DNA from: Bacillus massilioanorexius
GTDB taxonomy: Bacteria > Bacillota > Bacilli > Bacillales > DSM-1321
NCBI RefSeq assembly: GCF_902374955.1
Contig: NZ_CABKRX010000043.1
Span: forward strand, 1 to 64,000
Length of the DNA stretch: 64,000 nt
Direction of reading: 5' to 3'
A program made the position numbers and the translations under genes. The notes beneath the pieces are model-generated. The model ran no database searches. It saw nothing but the letters and a program-made list of their open reading frames with translations, and had not been told where the DNA came from. This document shows, piece by piece, positions 34,083-42,411 of the stretch; the first letter of the stretch is position 1; each line of letters starts with the position of its first letter.

Positions 34083-36269
34083 ATGCAAGAAAAATTATTT
34101 GCTTTAGATATAGGTACACGCTCTGTAGTAGGAATTATTATCGAAAAAAATGAAGATTCATTTCGTGTAACAGATATAACCTCAAAAGAGCATACTGAGA
34201 GAGCTATGCTCGATGGACAAATTCACGATGTTTTAGCTGTCTCAAAAGTTATTAAAGAAATAAAAACAGAAATGGAAAAACGACACGGTGAATTAAAAAA
34301 TGTTAGTGTCGCAGCTGCAGGTAGAGCATTAAAAACAGAAAGAGCATTAGTTTCTGTAAATATTCAAGGTAAACCTATGATCAACAAAGATGATATTCTT
34401 CATCTTGAATTAAGTGCGGTGCAACAAGCCCAAATTCAAATTGCTGAAAAACACGCTTCTGACAAAACCTTTGATTACTATTGTGTAGGCTATTCCATAC
34501 TCTATTATCGTTTAGATGGTACAGAAATTGGTAGCTTAATAGACCAAAATGGTGAGGAAGCTTCAGTGGAAATAATCGCTACTTTTTTACCTAAAGTTGT
34601 GGTGGAATCTCTAATTTCCGCTTTAAAACGGGCAGACTTAGAAATGCAAGCATTAACTTTAGAACCTATTGCTGCCATAAACGTTCTAATCCCTCAATCG
34701 ATGAGACGTCTAAACGTAGCACTTATAGATATTGGTGCAGGTACATCTGATATAGCTATTACAGATACGGGTACTGTCATTGCCTATGGAATGGTCCCTG
34801 TAGCGGGTGATGAAATAACGGAAGCGATTAGCGATCAGCTATTACTTGACTTTCCTCTAGCAGAACAAGCAAAAAGACAGTTAAATAACCAAGAAAGCAT
34901 AAAAGTTACAGATATACTAGGTTTTGAAGATGATGTCCCTTCTAGTGAAGTCATTGAAAAGATAAAACCTACACTGATTAAATTAGCTGAAAGCATTAGT
35001 TCAGAAATACTAAATCTTAATAATAATAAGCCTCCAAAAGCGGTTATGCTTGTTGGAGGAGGAAGTCTTACTCCACAACTTCCTAGTCTTATAGCCGAAC
35101 AATTACAAATGACTTCTAATAGAGTTGCTGTAAGAGGCATTGACGCTATCCAAAACCTAACGATAGATACTGATGTTCAGCAAGGACCAGAGCTCGTTAC
35201 ACCAATTGGAATAGCGCTAGCTGCTCAAAAAAATCCTGTACATTATATTACAGTTAAGGTCAATGAAATGCCTGTACGTTTGTTTAATATGAAAAAACTA
35301 ACTGTTGGAGATTGTTTATTAGCATCTGGAATTAAGGTGAATAAACTTTATGGAAAACCGGGAATGGCCAAAATGGTCAATGTAAATGGTCAAACGATTA
35401 CAATTCCTGGTATTCATGGTCGTCCACCCATTCTTTTATTAAATAACCAACCTACCTCTATCGATGATACGATTAATGAAAACGATGAAATATTTGTTGA
35501 AAAAGGAAATGACGGCACCTCCTCGGATGTCCTCATAAAGGATTTATTAGATGATATTCCTAGAAAGACTGTTATCATTAATCAAACCAAATACGTAATT
35601 GAAGCAGTTATTAAAAAGAATGGTGTTGTTGTTAATAGTGAAGAAGTCGTTGATGATCGTGATGAACTTATTTGTAAACTTCCCGAAACAATTGAATCTC
35701 TTATAAAAGCTCTTAACTTACATCAATTACTTAATCAACTACAGCCGTTTACGATTTATTTAAATGATAAAGCTTATTCATTTAATAAATACTCAGGAAG
35801 AATAACGAAAAATGGTTTGGATGTGGCGCTTTCTTCTTCATTTGAAGATGGGGATATCATTCAGATTGAATCCTCCACTACACCAACGCTGGGTGATGTA
35901 GCTGATTCCCTTAACATTAAATTACATCATTCAATACCAGTATCATTTAACGGAAACATTGTTACATTATCTAAGAATGTAACGGAGTTTTATCGATATA
36001 AGCAACTATTACAAGAAAAAGATCCATTAAAATACGGTGAAAAATTAAAAATTGTACAAAACAAAGTAGAACCCTTTATATTTCAAGACTTATTTCGCTA
36101 TGTAAATATTGATTTACCTAAGGTTGCTAATGGAAGATTTATCATTATAAAAAATAATAAAGAGGTTGGGTTCCATGAAGAACTAAATCCTGGGGATGAT
36201 TTAAGAATCATGTGGCCTACTACTAGCAATAAAGCAAATCTGAACGCTTCAGCCCACAGAGAGAATTAA
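34083..36269 (+). CDS. FtsA/PilM-like actin-fold ATPase with repeated C-terminal region
   Basis: A 728-residue protein. Residues 1-385 have the actin-like ATPase motifs of FtsA/PilM: phosphate 1 FALDIGTRSVVGI, phosphate 2 LIDIGAGTSDIAITD, and adenosine motif VMLVGGGSLTPQ, with an FtsA-like inserted subdomain. Residues about 395-712 are not part of FtsA. They read as roughly five modules of 50-70 residues, each with a helix of the type LxDLL, a strand around hN(G/x)xxh, and a closing xxGDxhxh (for example FEDGDIIQIES, LNPGDDLRIMW), suggestive of beta-grasp folds. No C-terminal membrane-targeting helix is seen. The start at 34083 uses AAGGTG. It is not the ftsA of the dcw cluster. Function unknown; a cytoskeletal or envelope-assembly scaffold is plausible. 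Confidence 0.75.
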   Translation: MQEKLFALDIGTRSVVGIIIEKNEDSFRVTDITSKEHTERAMLDGQIHDVLAVSKVIKEIKTEMEKRHGELKNVSVAAAGRALKTERALVSVNIQGKPMINKDDILHLELSAVQQAQIQIAEKHASDKTFDYYCVGYSILYYRLDGTEIGSLIDQNGEEASVEIIATFLPKVVVESLISALKRADLEMQALTLEPIAAINVLIPQSMRRLNVALIDIGAGTSDIAITDTGTVIAYGMVPVAGDEITEAISDQLLLDFPLAEQAKRQLNNQESIKVTDILGFEDDVPSSEVIEKIKPTLIKLAESISSEILNLNNNKPPKAVMLVGGGSLTPQLPSLIAEQLQMTSNRVAVRGIDAIQNLTIDTDVQQGPELVTPIGIALAAQKNPVHYITVKVNEMPVRLFNMKKLTVGDCLLASGIKVNKLYGKPGMAKMVNVNGQTITIPGIHGRPPILLLNNQPTSIDDTINENDEIFVEKGNDGTSSDVLIKDLLDDIPRKTVIINQTKYVIEAVIKKNGVVVNSEEVVDDRDELICKLPETIESLIKALNLHQLLNQLQPFTIYLNDKAYSFNKYSGRITKNGLDVALSSSFEDGDIIQIESSTTPTLGDVADSLNIKLHHSIPVSFNGNIVTLSKNVTEFYRYKQLLQEKDPLKYGEKLKIVQNKVEPFIFQDLFRYVNIDLPKVANGRFIIIKNNKEVGFHEELNPGDDLRIMWPTTSNKANLNASAHREN

Positions 36270-36285
36270 TGAACAAACACAAAAT

Positions 36286-36327
36286 AGGCTATCTAAAAAG
36301 TCTTTTCCAACACTTTTTAGATAGCCT
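36286..36327. terminator. Bidirectional terminator between FtsA-like gene and ytxJ
   Basis: Perfect 16-bp arms AGGCTATCTAAAAAGT and ACTTTTTAGATAGCCT, followed by T-rich sequence, between convergent genes. Confidence 0.9.
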
Positions 36328-36337
36328 TTCATTTTTG

Positions 36338-36673
36338 TCAACCTTGCTCTTCTTCTAACGCCTTTGATATCGATTCAACTGTTATGCGCCAATGAGATTC
36401 ATGCCATGCTACATTTCCATTTTTAAAAATAATCATTTGAGGTGATTGATGCTTTACATGAAACTTTTCCGCTACAAATTGCGAAAGCTCTTGATCTTCT
36501 TGAACGATTAAATAAATAGCTGGTACCTCAGGGTGTTGATCATTAAAATGTTGATATTCTTTAAAGGCTTCAGCACTAATAGGACAAGTAGCGCTATGTT
36601 TAAATAACATAAATCTTTCTTTGTCCAAATATCCCTCTAACTGTTGTTCTGTAGAAATATGCTCTAATGCCAA
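36338..36673 (-). CDS. ytxJ: Bacilliredoxin-like protein YtxJ
   Basis: A 111-residue thioredoxin-fold protein with a single active-site cysteine in KHSATCPISAEAF, the TCPIS motif of monothiol bacilliredoxins (BrxC). These remove bacillithiol from mixed disulfides on proteins. The cis-Pro segment (KHQSPQMIIF) is present. It is the last gene of ytxGHJ but is separated from ytxH by 298 bases and a hairpin, so it may also have its own promoter. GAAAGGATG precedes the ATG. Confidence 0.92.
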   Translation of the reverse strand: MALEHISTEQQLEGYLDKERFMLFKHSATCPISAEAFKEYQHFNDQHPEVPAIYLIVQEDQELSQFVAEKFHVKHQSPQMIIFKNGNVAWHESHWRITVESISKALEEEQG

Positions 36674-36893
36674 AATTTATCATCCTTTCTTTTTTGAATG
36701 CACTCTTTGATACCATTTGTATAAACGGTGGAAATTCCTGGGATTCATGCAAGAACAGCAATAACATTCGAAAGCGTTAAAAAGATCCATTAAATCTCAA
36801 CTGGTTTATAAAGCAATATTCCATTTGCTTAGCATCTAGAAAATAATCAATTCCTTATGCGATTATAAACAATTCCTGCTATATAAAGCTGAA

Positions 36894-36934
36894 GGGCGTC
36901 TAAAAAGTGATGAAATCACTTTTTAAACAGCCCC
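36894..36934 (-). terminator. Terminator-like hairpin after ytxH (dispersed family)
   Basis: GGGCGTCTAAAAAGTGAT pairs with ATCACTTTTTAAACAGCCC around GAA, with two mismatches. Same core as the hairpins at 29006, 39579 and 61621. In the ytxH-ytxJ gap it could attenuate ytxJ. Confidence 0.7.
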
Positions 36935-36971
36935 ATTTAACAATCCAATTATTACTATAGTGTACCTTCAA

Positions 36972-37538
36972 CTATTCTTTTATTCTCGTTTCAGCTTCTT
37001 GTAAAGCTTTTTCAGTTTCTTCAAGTATCGACTGAGCTTGATCTGAGCTAGTTTTACCTTCAACAGCCTCTTTAGTCGATTCAACTGTATTTGCTGGTTC
37101 TACTTCATTGTTATCATCATTATCTCTCTTTTTGATATTTTTCACATTTTCAATGATTGTAGATGTTTGCTTCGATACAGTATTAGTCAATGAACTTGTT
37201 TTCGCTTTTGCTGCTTCTGCAAATTCAGTTCCTTTTTCTTTAGCTACTTCTCTAATTTTTTCAGTTTTTTCAGCTACATTATGTTTAATTAAATCCTTTT
37301 TTTCCACTGCAGTATGTTTGATTTGATCTGTTTTCTCTGATAAATGTTTTGCTTTTTCATTAAGTTCACCGCGTAATTCTTTTCCTGATTTCGGAGCTAA
37401 GAAAAGAGCTGTTGCTGCTCCTACTATTCCACCAATTACAGCACCAATCATAAAACCTTTACAACTATTTGAACTATTGTCTATATTCGTTTTTGAACTC
37501 TCTCTTAAATAGTCTTTTTGATTATCATTAGTCATCAT
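36972..37538 (-). CDS. ytxH: YtxH-family general stress protein
   Basis: A 188-residue protein with one hydrophobic Gly-rich segment at about residues 27-48 (GFMIGAVIGGIVGAATALFL) followed by APKSGKELR, the YtxH signature, and a long charged, Lys/Glu-rich amphipathic region resembling LEA or apolipoprotein repeats. The role is unknown; it is induced by general stress in B. subtilis. Start at 37538 with GAGGAGATCC; a GTG 15 bases earlier overlaps that site and is unlikely. Thirty-two bases downstream of ytxG. Confidence 0.88.
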   Translation of the reverse strand: MMTNDNQKDYLRESSKTNIDNSSNSCKGFMIGAVIGGIVGAATALFLAPKSGKELRGELNEKAKHLSEKTDQIKHTAVEKKDLIKHNVAEKTEKIREVAKEKGTEFAEAAKAKTSSLTNTVSKQTSTIIENVKNIKKRDNDDNNEVEPANTVESTKEAVEGKTSSDQAQSILEETEKALQEAETRIKE

Positions 37539-37570
37539 AATGGATCTCCTCACTTTTTATATTTTTCGAA

Positions 37571-38074
37571 TTAGTTACGTGAGCGTACAAAACTCTTCTT
37601 ATCAACTTGATCAGTTTTCTCAATTGTGTATGTAGGATTTACAGTAGTAGATGATTTCTTTTCAGCTCTTTTTCTTTGCCATAGATTACGTAATTCAAAA
37701 AAGGCATTTCCCCACTGAACAACTTGAGCAATCTTATCTTGATTCTGCTCCAATTCTTGTTCTACTTTCACTGATACTTTTTGTATAGATGTATTAAAAT
37801 CTTGAATTGATGTACCTATACCTTTAACAGCATCAACAACTGTATTTAAGTTTTCGGATTTCTTTTGTAAATCCTCAGCCAAAGCATTTGTTTTATTCAA
37901 TAATAACGTAGACTCCGTAGTTAATCCTTGCAACTGTTTTTCTAAACCAGTTAAAGTATGAGATACACTATCAAGTGTCACTTGCAATGATTTAAGCGTC
38001 TTCGTTAAATAGATAACTAAAATAAAAAATGCTATGGCAGCTAAAGCAGCACTTAGATACAAAATAATTTCCAT
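37571..38074 (-). CDS. ytxG: DUF948 membrane-anchored coiled-coil protein YtxG
   Basis: A 167-residue protein with an N-terminal membrane helix (about residues 3-25), then a DUF948 heptad-repeat region (VTLDSVSHTLTGLEKQLQGL) and a basic tail. Function unknown, a general stress protein. A sigma-B-type promoter lies 35-60 bases upstream and GGAGGTG precedes the ATG. First gene of ytxG-ytxH(-ytxJ). Confidence 0.9.
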   Translation of the reverse strand: MEIILYLSAALAAIAFFILVIYLTKTLKSLQVTLDSVSHTLTGLEKQLQGLTTESTLLLNKTNALAEDLQKKSENLNTVVDAVKGIGTSIQDFNTSIQKVSVKVEQELEQNQDKIAQVVQWGNAFFELRNLWQRKRAEKKSSTTVNPTYTIEKTDQVDKKSFVRSRN

Positions 38075-38108
38075 ATTTTAACACCTCCAAGGAAGATACT
38101 ATTCAATA

Positions 38109-38133
38109 GTACCCTTTTTTATACATTATAAAC
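38109..38133 (-). promoter_or_regulatory. Sigma-B-type promoter of ytxGH(J)
   Basis: Minus-strand GTTTAT (38133-38128), a 13-bp spacer, and GGGTAC (38114-38109) match the sigma-B consensus GTTTAA-N12-15-GGGTAT. B. subtilis ytxGHJ is a known sigma-B operon, which supports the match. Confidence 0.75.
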
Positions 38134-38338
38134 TATTCATTAGCGAAAGCACCGAAAAAAATATTACTTCTTCATTATATTCGCAAAAGATATATTACTA
38201 AAAATTATAATAAAATTCGGGTACAATATAAAATAGAACTATGATAGTCGAAAGCTCAAATCAATTTCTTTATTAAGAAGAGTCTTCATACCAAAAGTAC
38301 CATATCATACGTTCTTAATACAATGGAGGTTATAGATA

Positions 38339-39454
38339 ATGAAAGATCCAAGAATTGATACATTGGCTAAAAATTTAATCAATTATTCGGTTAAACTTCA
38401 AAAAGGAGAAAAGGTTTTAATCGAAAATTTTGGTCTACAAAAAGACCTTGTTAAAGCTCTAGTAAGAGAAGCTTATGCAGCTGGTGGATATCCTTTTGTC
38501 TCTTTAAAAGATCATCAGGTTGATCGCTCCCTGTTATTAGGTGCACAAAAAGAGCAATATGAAATGATGGCAGCATTTGAAGCGAATGTCATGAAAGAAA
38601 TGGATGCCTATATCGGACTTCGAGCTGGAGACAATATCAATGAATTTGCTGATGTTCCAGCTGATAAAATGAAAATCCAAGGAGATACAATTCAGAAAAA
38701 AGTACATAGTGAAATCCGTGTTCCTAAAACAAAATGGGTCGTTATGAGATACCCTACGAATTCTATGGCACAACTAGCTAAAACAAGTACTGAAGCTTTT
38801 GAAGATTTTTATTTTAATGTTTGCAACTTAGACTATAGTAAGATGAGTCAAGCAATGGATAGCTTGGTTGATTTAATGAATAAAACAGATAAAGTTCGCT
38901 TAACTGGACCTGGTACAGATTTAACATTCTCCATTAAAGATATACCTGCTATTAAATGTGCCGGAGAAATGAATATTCCAGATGGTGAGGTTTTCACTGC
39001 ACCAGTAAAAAATTCAGTTAACGGTGTTATCTCATACAATACGCCTTCACCTTATCAAGGTTTCACTTTTGAAAATGTAAAACTAACTTTTAAAGATGGT
39101 AAAATCATTGAAGCAACAGCTAATGATACAGAACGAATTAACAAGGTATTTGATACTGATGAAGGTGCTCGTTTCGTTGGAGAATTTGCAATTGGAGTAA
39201 ATCCTTATATTTTACATCCAATGCAAGATATCCTTTTTGATGAAAAAATCGATGGTAGCTTCCACTTTACTCCTGGTCAATGTTATGATGAAGCATTTAA
39301 CGGTAATTCATCGAACATCCATTGGGATTTAGTAAATATTCAACGTCCTGATTACGGCGGAGGAGAAATATATTTTGATGATGTATTGATTCGTAAAGAT
39401 GGACGCTTCGTCATTCCTGAGTTAGAATGTCTAAACCCTGAAAACTTAAAATAA
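38339..39454 (+). CDS. ampS: Aminopeptidase, M29 (AmpS/PepS) family
   Basis: A 371-residue metallo-aminopeptidase. The IDTLAKNLINYSVKLQKGEKV start, the GEMNIPDGEVFTAPV segment carrying the first metal-ligand Glu, and the C-terminal FHFTPGQCYDEAFNGN and HWDLVNIQR (His and Asp ligands) match M29 peptidases with two divalent metals. It removes N-terminal residues from peptides in the cytoplasm. It is somewhat shorter than the about 410 residues of AmpS of other Bacillus but not truncated at either end as far as motifs show. GGAGGT precedes the ATG. Confidence 0.9.
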   Translation: MKDPRIDTLAKNLINYSVKLQKGEKVLIENFGLQKDLVKALVREAYAAGGYPFVSLKDHQVDRSLLLGAQKEQYEMMAAFEANVMKEMDAYIGLRAGDNINEFADVPADKMKIQGDTIQKKVHSEIRVPKTKWVVMRYPTNSMAQLAKTSTEAFEDFYFNVCNLDYSKMSQAMDSLVDLMNKTDKVRLTGPGTDLTFSIKDIPAIKCAGEMNIPDGEVFTAPVKNSVNGVISYNTPSPYQGFTFENVKLTFKDGKIIEATANDTERINKVFDTDEGARFVGEFAIGVNPYILHPMQDILFDEKIDGSFHFTPGQCYDEAFNGNSSNIHWDLVNIQRPDYGGGEIYFDDVLIRKDGRFVIPELECLNPENLK

Positions 39455-39489
39455 AAATTCTGTAAGTGACGTAAAGTAACGTCAATAAA

Positions 39490-39524
39490 AAGAGGGTGTC
39501 CAAAAGTTAGATGGACACCCTCTT
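39490..39524 (+). terminator. Terminator of ampS
   Basis: AAGAGGGTGTCCA / TGGACACCCTCTT, a perfect 13-bp stem with T-rich sequence after, 35 bases past the stop. Confidence 0.85.
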
Positions 39525-39578
39525 ACATTTTATGTTACTTTCATACTTTTTCTCTTAACCAAAAATAACATAAAGCAT

Positions 39579-39625
39579 AGGGGCTGTCTGAAAAGTGATG
39601 AAAAATCACCTTTCAGACAGCCCCT
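39579..39625. terminator. Terminator of murC (dispersed hairpin family)
   Basis: AGGGGCTGTCTGAAAAGTGAT pairs with ATCACCTTTCAGACAGCCCCT; one mismatch. T-run on the right, and it lies 20 bases past the murC stop reading left. Same AAAGTGAT core as three other hairpins in the window. Confidence 0.82.
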
Positions 39626-39645
39626 TTTTACTATTTGTACAGATT

Positions 39646-40947
39646 CTATTGATTTAAATAGTTTTCATATGATTTTTGGAATTTTTGTATATCTCCAGCA
39701 CCCATAAACAAAATCACACTATTATTGTACTCTTTTAACGGTGAAGGATCTTCTTCTAAAAGTAGTTCACCATTTGGAATAATATCTAGCAGATCATTTA
39801 TCGTCAATTTACCTTGGTGCTCCCTAACTGATCCAAATATATCACATAAGAACACTTTATCAGCTAAGTTAAGACTTTCGGCAAATTGATCTAGGAACTT
39901 TTGAGTTCTTGTAAAAGTATGTGGTTGGAATACTGCAATAATATTTCGATCTGGATACTTTTTTCTAGCTCCATCAATTGTTGCTTTAATTTCAGTTGGA
40001 TGATGTGCATAGTCGTCCACTAAAATCTGTGTACCAATTACCTTTTCAGAAAATCTTCTTTTTACACCAGTAAAAGACAATAACTGTTGTTTTACAACTT
40101 CAGCATCAATTTCTTCGTATTTACATAGTGTGATAACAGCTAATGCATTTAACACGTTATGATTACCAAAAGTAGGAATTGTAAATGTTTCATAATAAGT
40201 ATTTCTTACGAAAACATCAAAAGTTGTTCCTTCTTTTGATGTAGAAATATTACGCGCTTGGAAATCATTTTCTTCATTAAATCCATAAAAAATAACCGGA
40301 ACTCGCGCTTGAATTTTTTGAAGCTCACGATCATCACCACAAGCGATAATTCCTTTATGAACTTGAAGTGCCATTTCCTGAAATGCTTGGAAAACATCGT
40401 CCAGACTTTCAAAATAATCCGGATGATCAAAATCAATATTTGTCATGATAGCATAGTCTGGATGATAGGATAAAAAGTGACGACGGTATTCACATGCTTC
40501 AAAAACGAAGAACTCCGAATCTTTTTCACCTTTACCAGTTCCATCTCCAATTAAGTAAGAAGTAGATTTAGCACCACTTATTACATGCGCTAATAAGCCG
40601 GTAGTTGATGTTTTTCCGTGAGCACCAGTAATTGCAACACTTGTATAGTTGTTAATAAATTCACCTAAAAATTTTGGATAGCGAATGATAGGTAGTCCTA
40701 GCTCAATCGCTTTCTGAATCTCTTCATGCGTATCAGGAAAGGCATTTCCTGCAATAATTGTCATATCACTCTTAATGTTATTCGCATCAAAAGGTAAAAT
40801 AGGTATGCCAGCATTTTCTAATGCTATTTGAGTAAAAAAATCTTTTTCAATATCTGAACCTTGAACATTATATCCTTTATCATGAAGTATTTGTGCAAGT
40901 GCACTCATACCAGATCCTTTAATACCAACAAAATGGTAAACAGTCAT
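39646..40947 (-). CDS. murC: UDP-N-acetylmuramate-L-alanine ligase
   Basis: A 433-residue Mur ligase adding L-alanine to UDP-MurNAc, the first step of the peptidoglycan stem peptide. Seen: the N-terminal Rossmann motif VGIKGSGMSALA, ATP loop GAHGKTSTT, central Glu/His motif FEACEYRRHFL, and DDYAHHPTE near the C-terminal domain. The start at 40947 has TGGAGGT; the frame open to 40986 is rejected. It sits outside the dcw cluster near ytxGHJ, as in B. subtilis. Confidence 0.97.
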   Translation of the reverse strand: MTVYHFVGIKGSGMSALAQILHDKGYNVQGSDIEKDFFTQIALENAGIPILPFDANNIKSDMTIIAGNAFPDTHEEIQKAIELGLPIIRYPKFLGEFINNYTSVAITGAHGKTSTTGLLAHVISGAKSTSYLIGDGTGKGEKDSEFFVFEACEYRRHFLSYHPDYAIMTNIDFDHPDYFESLDDVFQAFQEMALQVHKGIIACGDDRELQKIQARVPVIFYGFNEENDFQARNISTSKEGTTFDVFVRNTYYETFTIPTFGNHNVLNALAVITLCKYEEIDAEVVKQQLLSFTGVKRRFSEKVIGTQILVDDYAHHPTEIKATIDGARKKYPDRNIIAVFQPHTFTRTQKFLDQFAESLNLADKVFLCDIFGSVREHQGKLTINDLLDIIPNGELLLEEDPSPLKEYNNSVILFMGAGDIQKFQKSYENYLNQ

Positions 40948-41120
40948 ACGGGAACCTCCAACAATCGTCTTACTGCAGTACAGCATATGACGTTATACAT
41001 TTTTTAGCCAAACACTCAGTTTTAATTTCTAAAAAATGAGAGTAATTTATTCTATACTCCTAAAAAAATATTATAGCACAAATAAGTTTTTCATGCCAAA
41101 CTCTCCATGGACTCGTTTCT

Positions 41121-41150
41121 ACTAGTTCAAAAGTTATATTCCGAACTAGT
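41121..41150 (-). terminator. Hairpin after the nicotinate phosphoribosyltransferase-like gene
   Basis: ACTAGTTC / GAACTAGT, a perfect 8-bp stem with a 14-base loop, ending three bases before the stop codon of the upstream gene. It lacks a clear T-run, so it is a weak terminator at best. Confidence 0.4.
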
Positions 41151-41152
41151 AA

Positions 41153-42265
41153 TCAATCTAATAAATCCACTTTTTCCAAGCGCGGATTTGGCCTATATTT
41201 CCGCCCTTCTTTAGCTTGAGGTTTACCATTTAGCATAACATTATCCCCTGTAAAACTTACATTTACTTTAAGTAAACTACTCCCTATTCCATACATATCT
41301 ACAGGAACGCCTTGCTTCTCAAACTCTTCAATTCTCTCAACTGTAAATCCACCACTAACCATTATTTTCACATGATGATAACCTTCGTCATCCAATGCTT
41401 TTCGAAGTGCAAAAATCAATTCAGCATTTACCCCTCTTGGGTCAAATGTACCTAATACATGCTGATTTCTCAAAAAATATTTATCAATTAGGGTTCTAGA
41501 TGTATCGATACGAATCGCTTTTAACAAATCACCAAATTCTCTTGCTACTTTTAATGAATCTGTTATGACATCATTATTATAATCAACTAATGCTGTAAGA
41601 GTATCCTCAGGAAATTTCCTATGATACGCTTTACAGGCAGCAACTATATCACCATCAAATAGTTGAATAAGCGCATGGGGCATCGTACCCATACCTTGTT
41701 TACCCCACCATTCATTCATTGCATGAGTAGCTTGAGCTGTTGATCCACCTATATATGCAGCATATCCGTCCCCAGCTTGTTGCGTATAATGATCATCCCT
41801 ATCTCCCATAAAGATAACCGGTTTTTGAACACCTGAACTTTTTGCCGCTTTTACAACATTATATACATTCGTAGCTACAGATGTTCTACGAGATAGAATT
41901 CCATCAATTAAACCTTCTAAGAATCCAAAGTTTTGATACTGTCCCTTTATTGTTAATACAGATTCAAAGGGTTCGACCATATCACCATCACTTAAAGAGT
42001 ATATTTCAAGCTCTTCTGGTTTAGTAGCAAATTCTTTAATCAATGAAATTACTTCATCTGTCCCACATAGTACAGCTTTTTTCCTTTGAAAAAATTGCAT
42101 AACAACTTCGTTTTCAGGACAAAATTCTTCTGCAATCTCTTTTGCCTTTAAAAAATATACAGCAGAAAACCAACCATCTTTAACACGCGAATCAAATTTA
42201 AACGTTCGATTCGTCAATCTGTTAATCTTCCCTTGAAGTTTTAATTCGATTTCCTTCATAACCAA
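41153..42265 (-). CDS. Nicotinate phosphoribosyltransferase-like protein
   Basis: A 370-residue protein of the nicotinate/quinolinate phosphoribosyltransferase fold. Supporting segments are RLTNRTFKFDSRVKDGWFSA at the start, IFMGDRDDHYTQQAGDGYAA, RIDTSRTLIDKY, and the phosphate-binding loop KIMVSGGFT followed by MYGIGSSLL. The expected reaction joins nicotinate and PRPP to nicotinate mononucleotide in NAD salvage. It is shorter than PncB (about 490 residues) and belongs to the compact paralogue group, so substrate is uncertain. The start may be TTG at 42265, well spaced from GAGGG, or the ATG two codons on. Confidence 0.78.
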   Translation of the reverse strand: MVMKEIELKLQGKINRLTNRTFKFDSRVKDGWFSAVYFLKAKEIAEEFCPENEVVMQFFQRKKAVLCGTDEVISLIKEFATKPEELEIYSLSDGDMVEPFESVLTIKGQYQNFGFLEGLIDGILSRRTSVATNVYNVVKAAKSSGVQKPVIFMGDRDDHYTQQAGDGYAAYIGGSTAQATHAMNEWWGKQGMGTMPHALIQLFDGDIVAACKAYHRKFPEDTLTALVDYNNDVITDSLKVAREFGDLLKAIRIDTSRTLIDKYFLRNQHVLGTFDPRGVNAELIFALRKALDDEGYHHVKIMVSGGFTVERIEEFEKQGVPVDMYGIGSSLLKVNVSFTGDNVMLNGKPQAKEGRKYRPNPRLEKVDLLD

Positions 42266-42411
42266 TATATCCCTCTTTTTTCATCGTATGTCGTACAAAT
42301 CAACACGTATATTAAGAATACCACTTTATGTTTTGACAAACGATTTTTAAGCTTCACTTTATTGTAAAACTTATATATCAGGATAAGTCTCAAACGTTCT
42401 ATTTTAATCTA

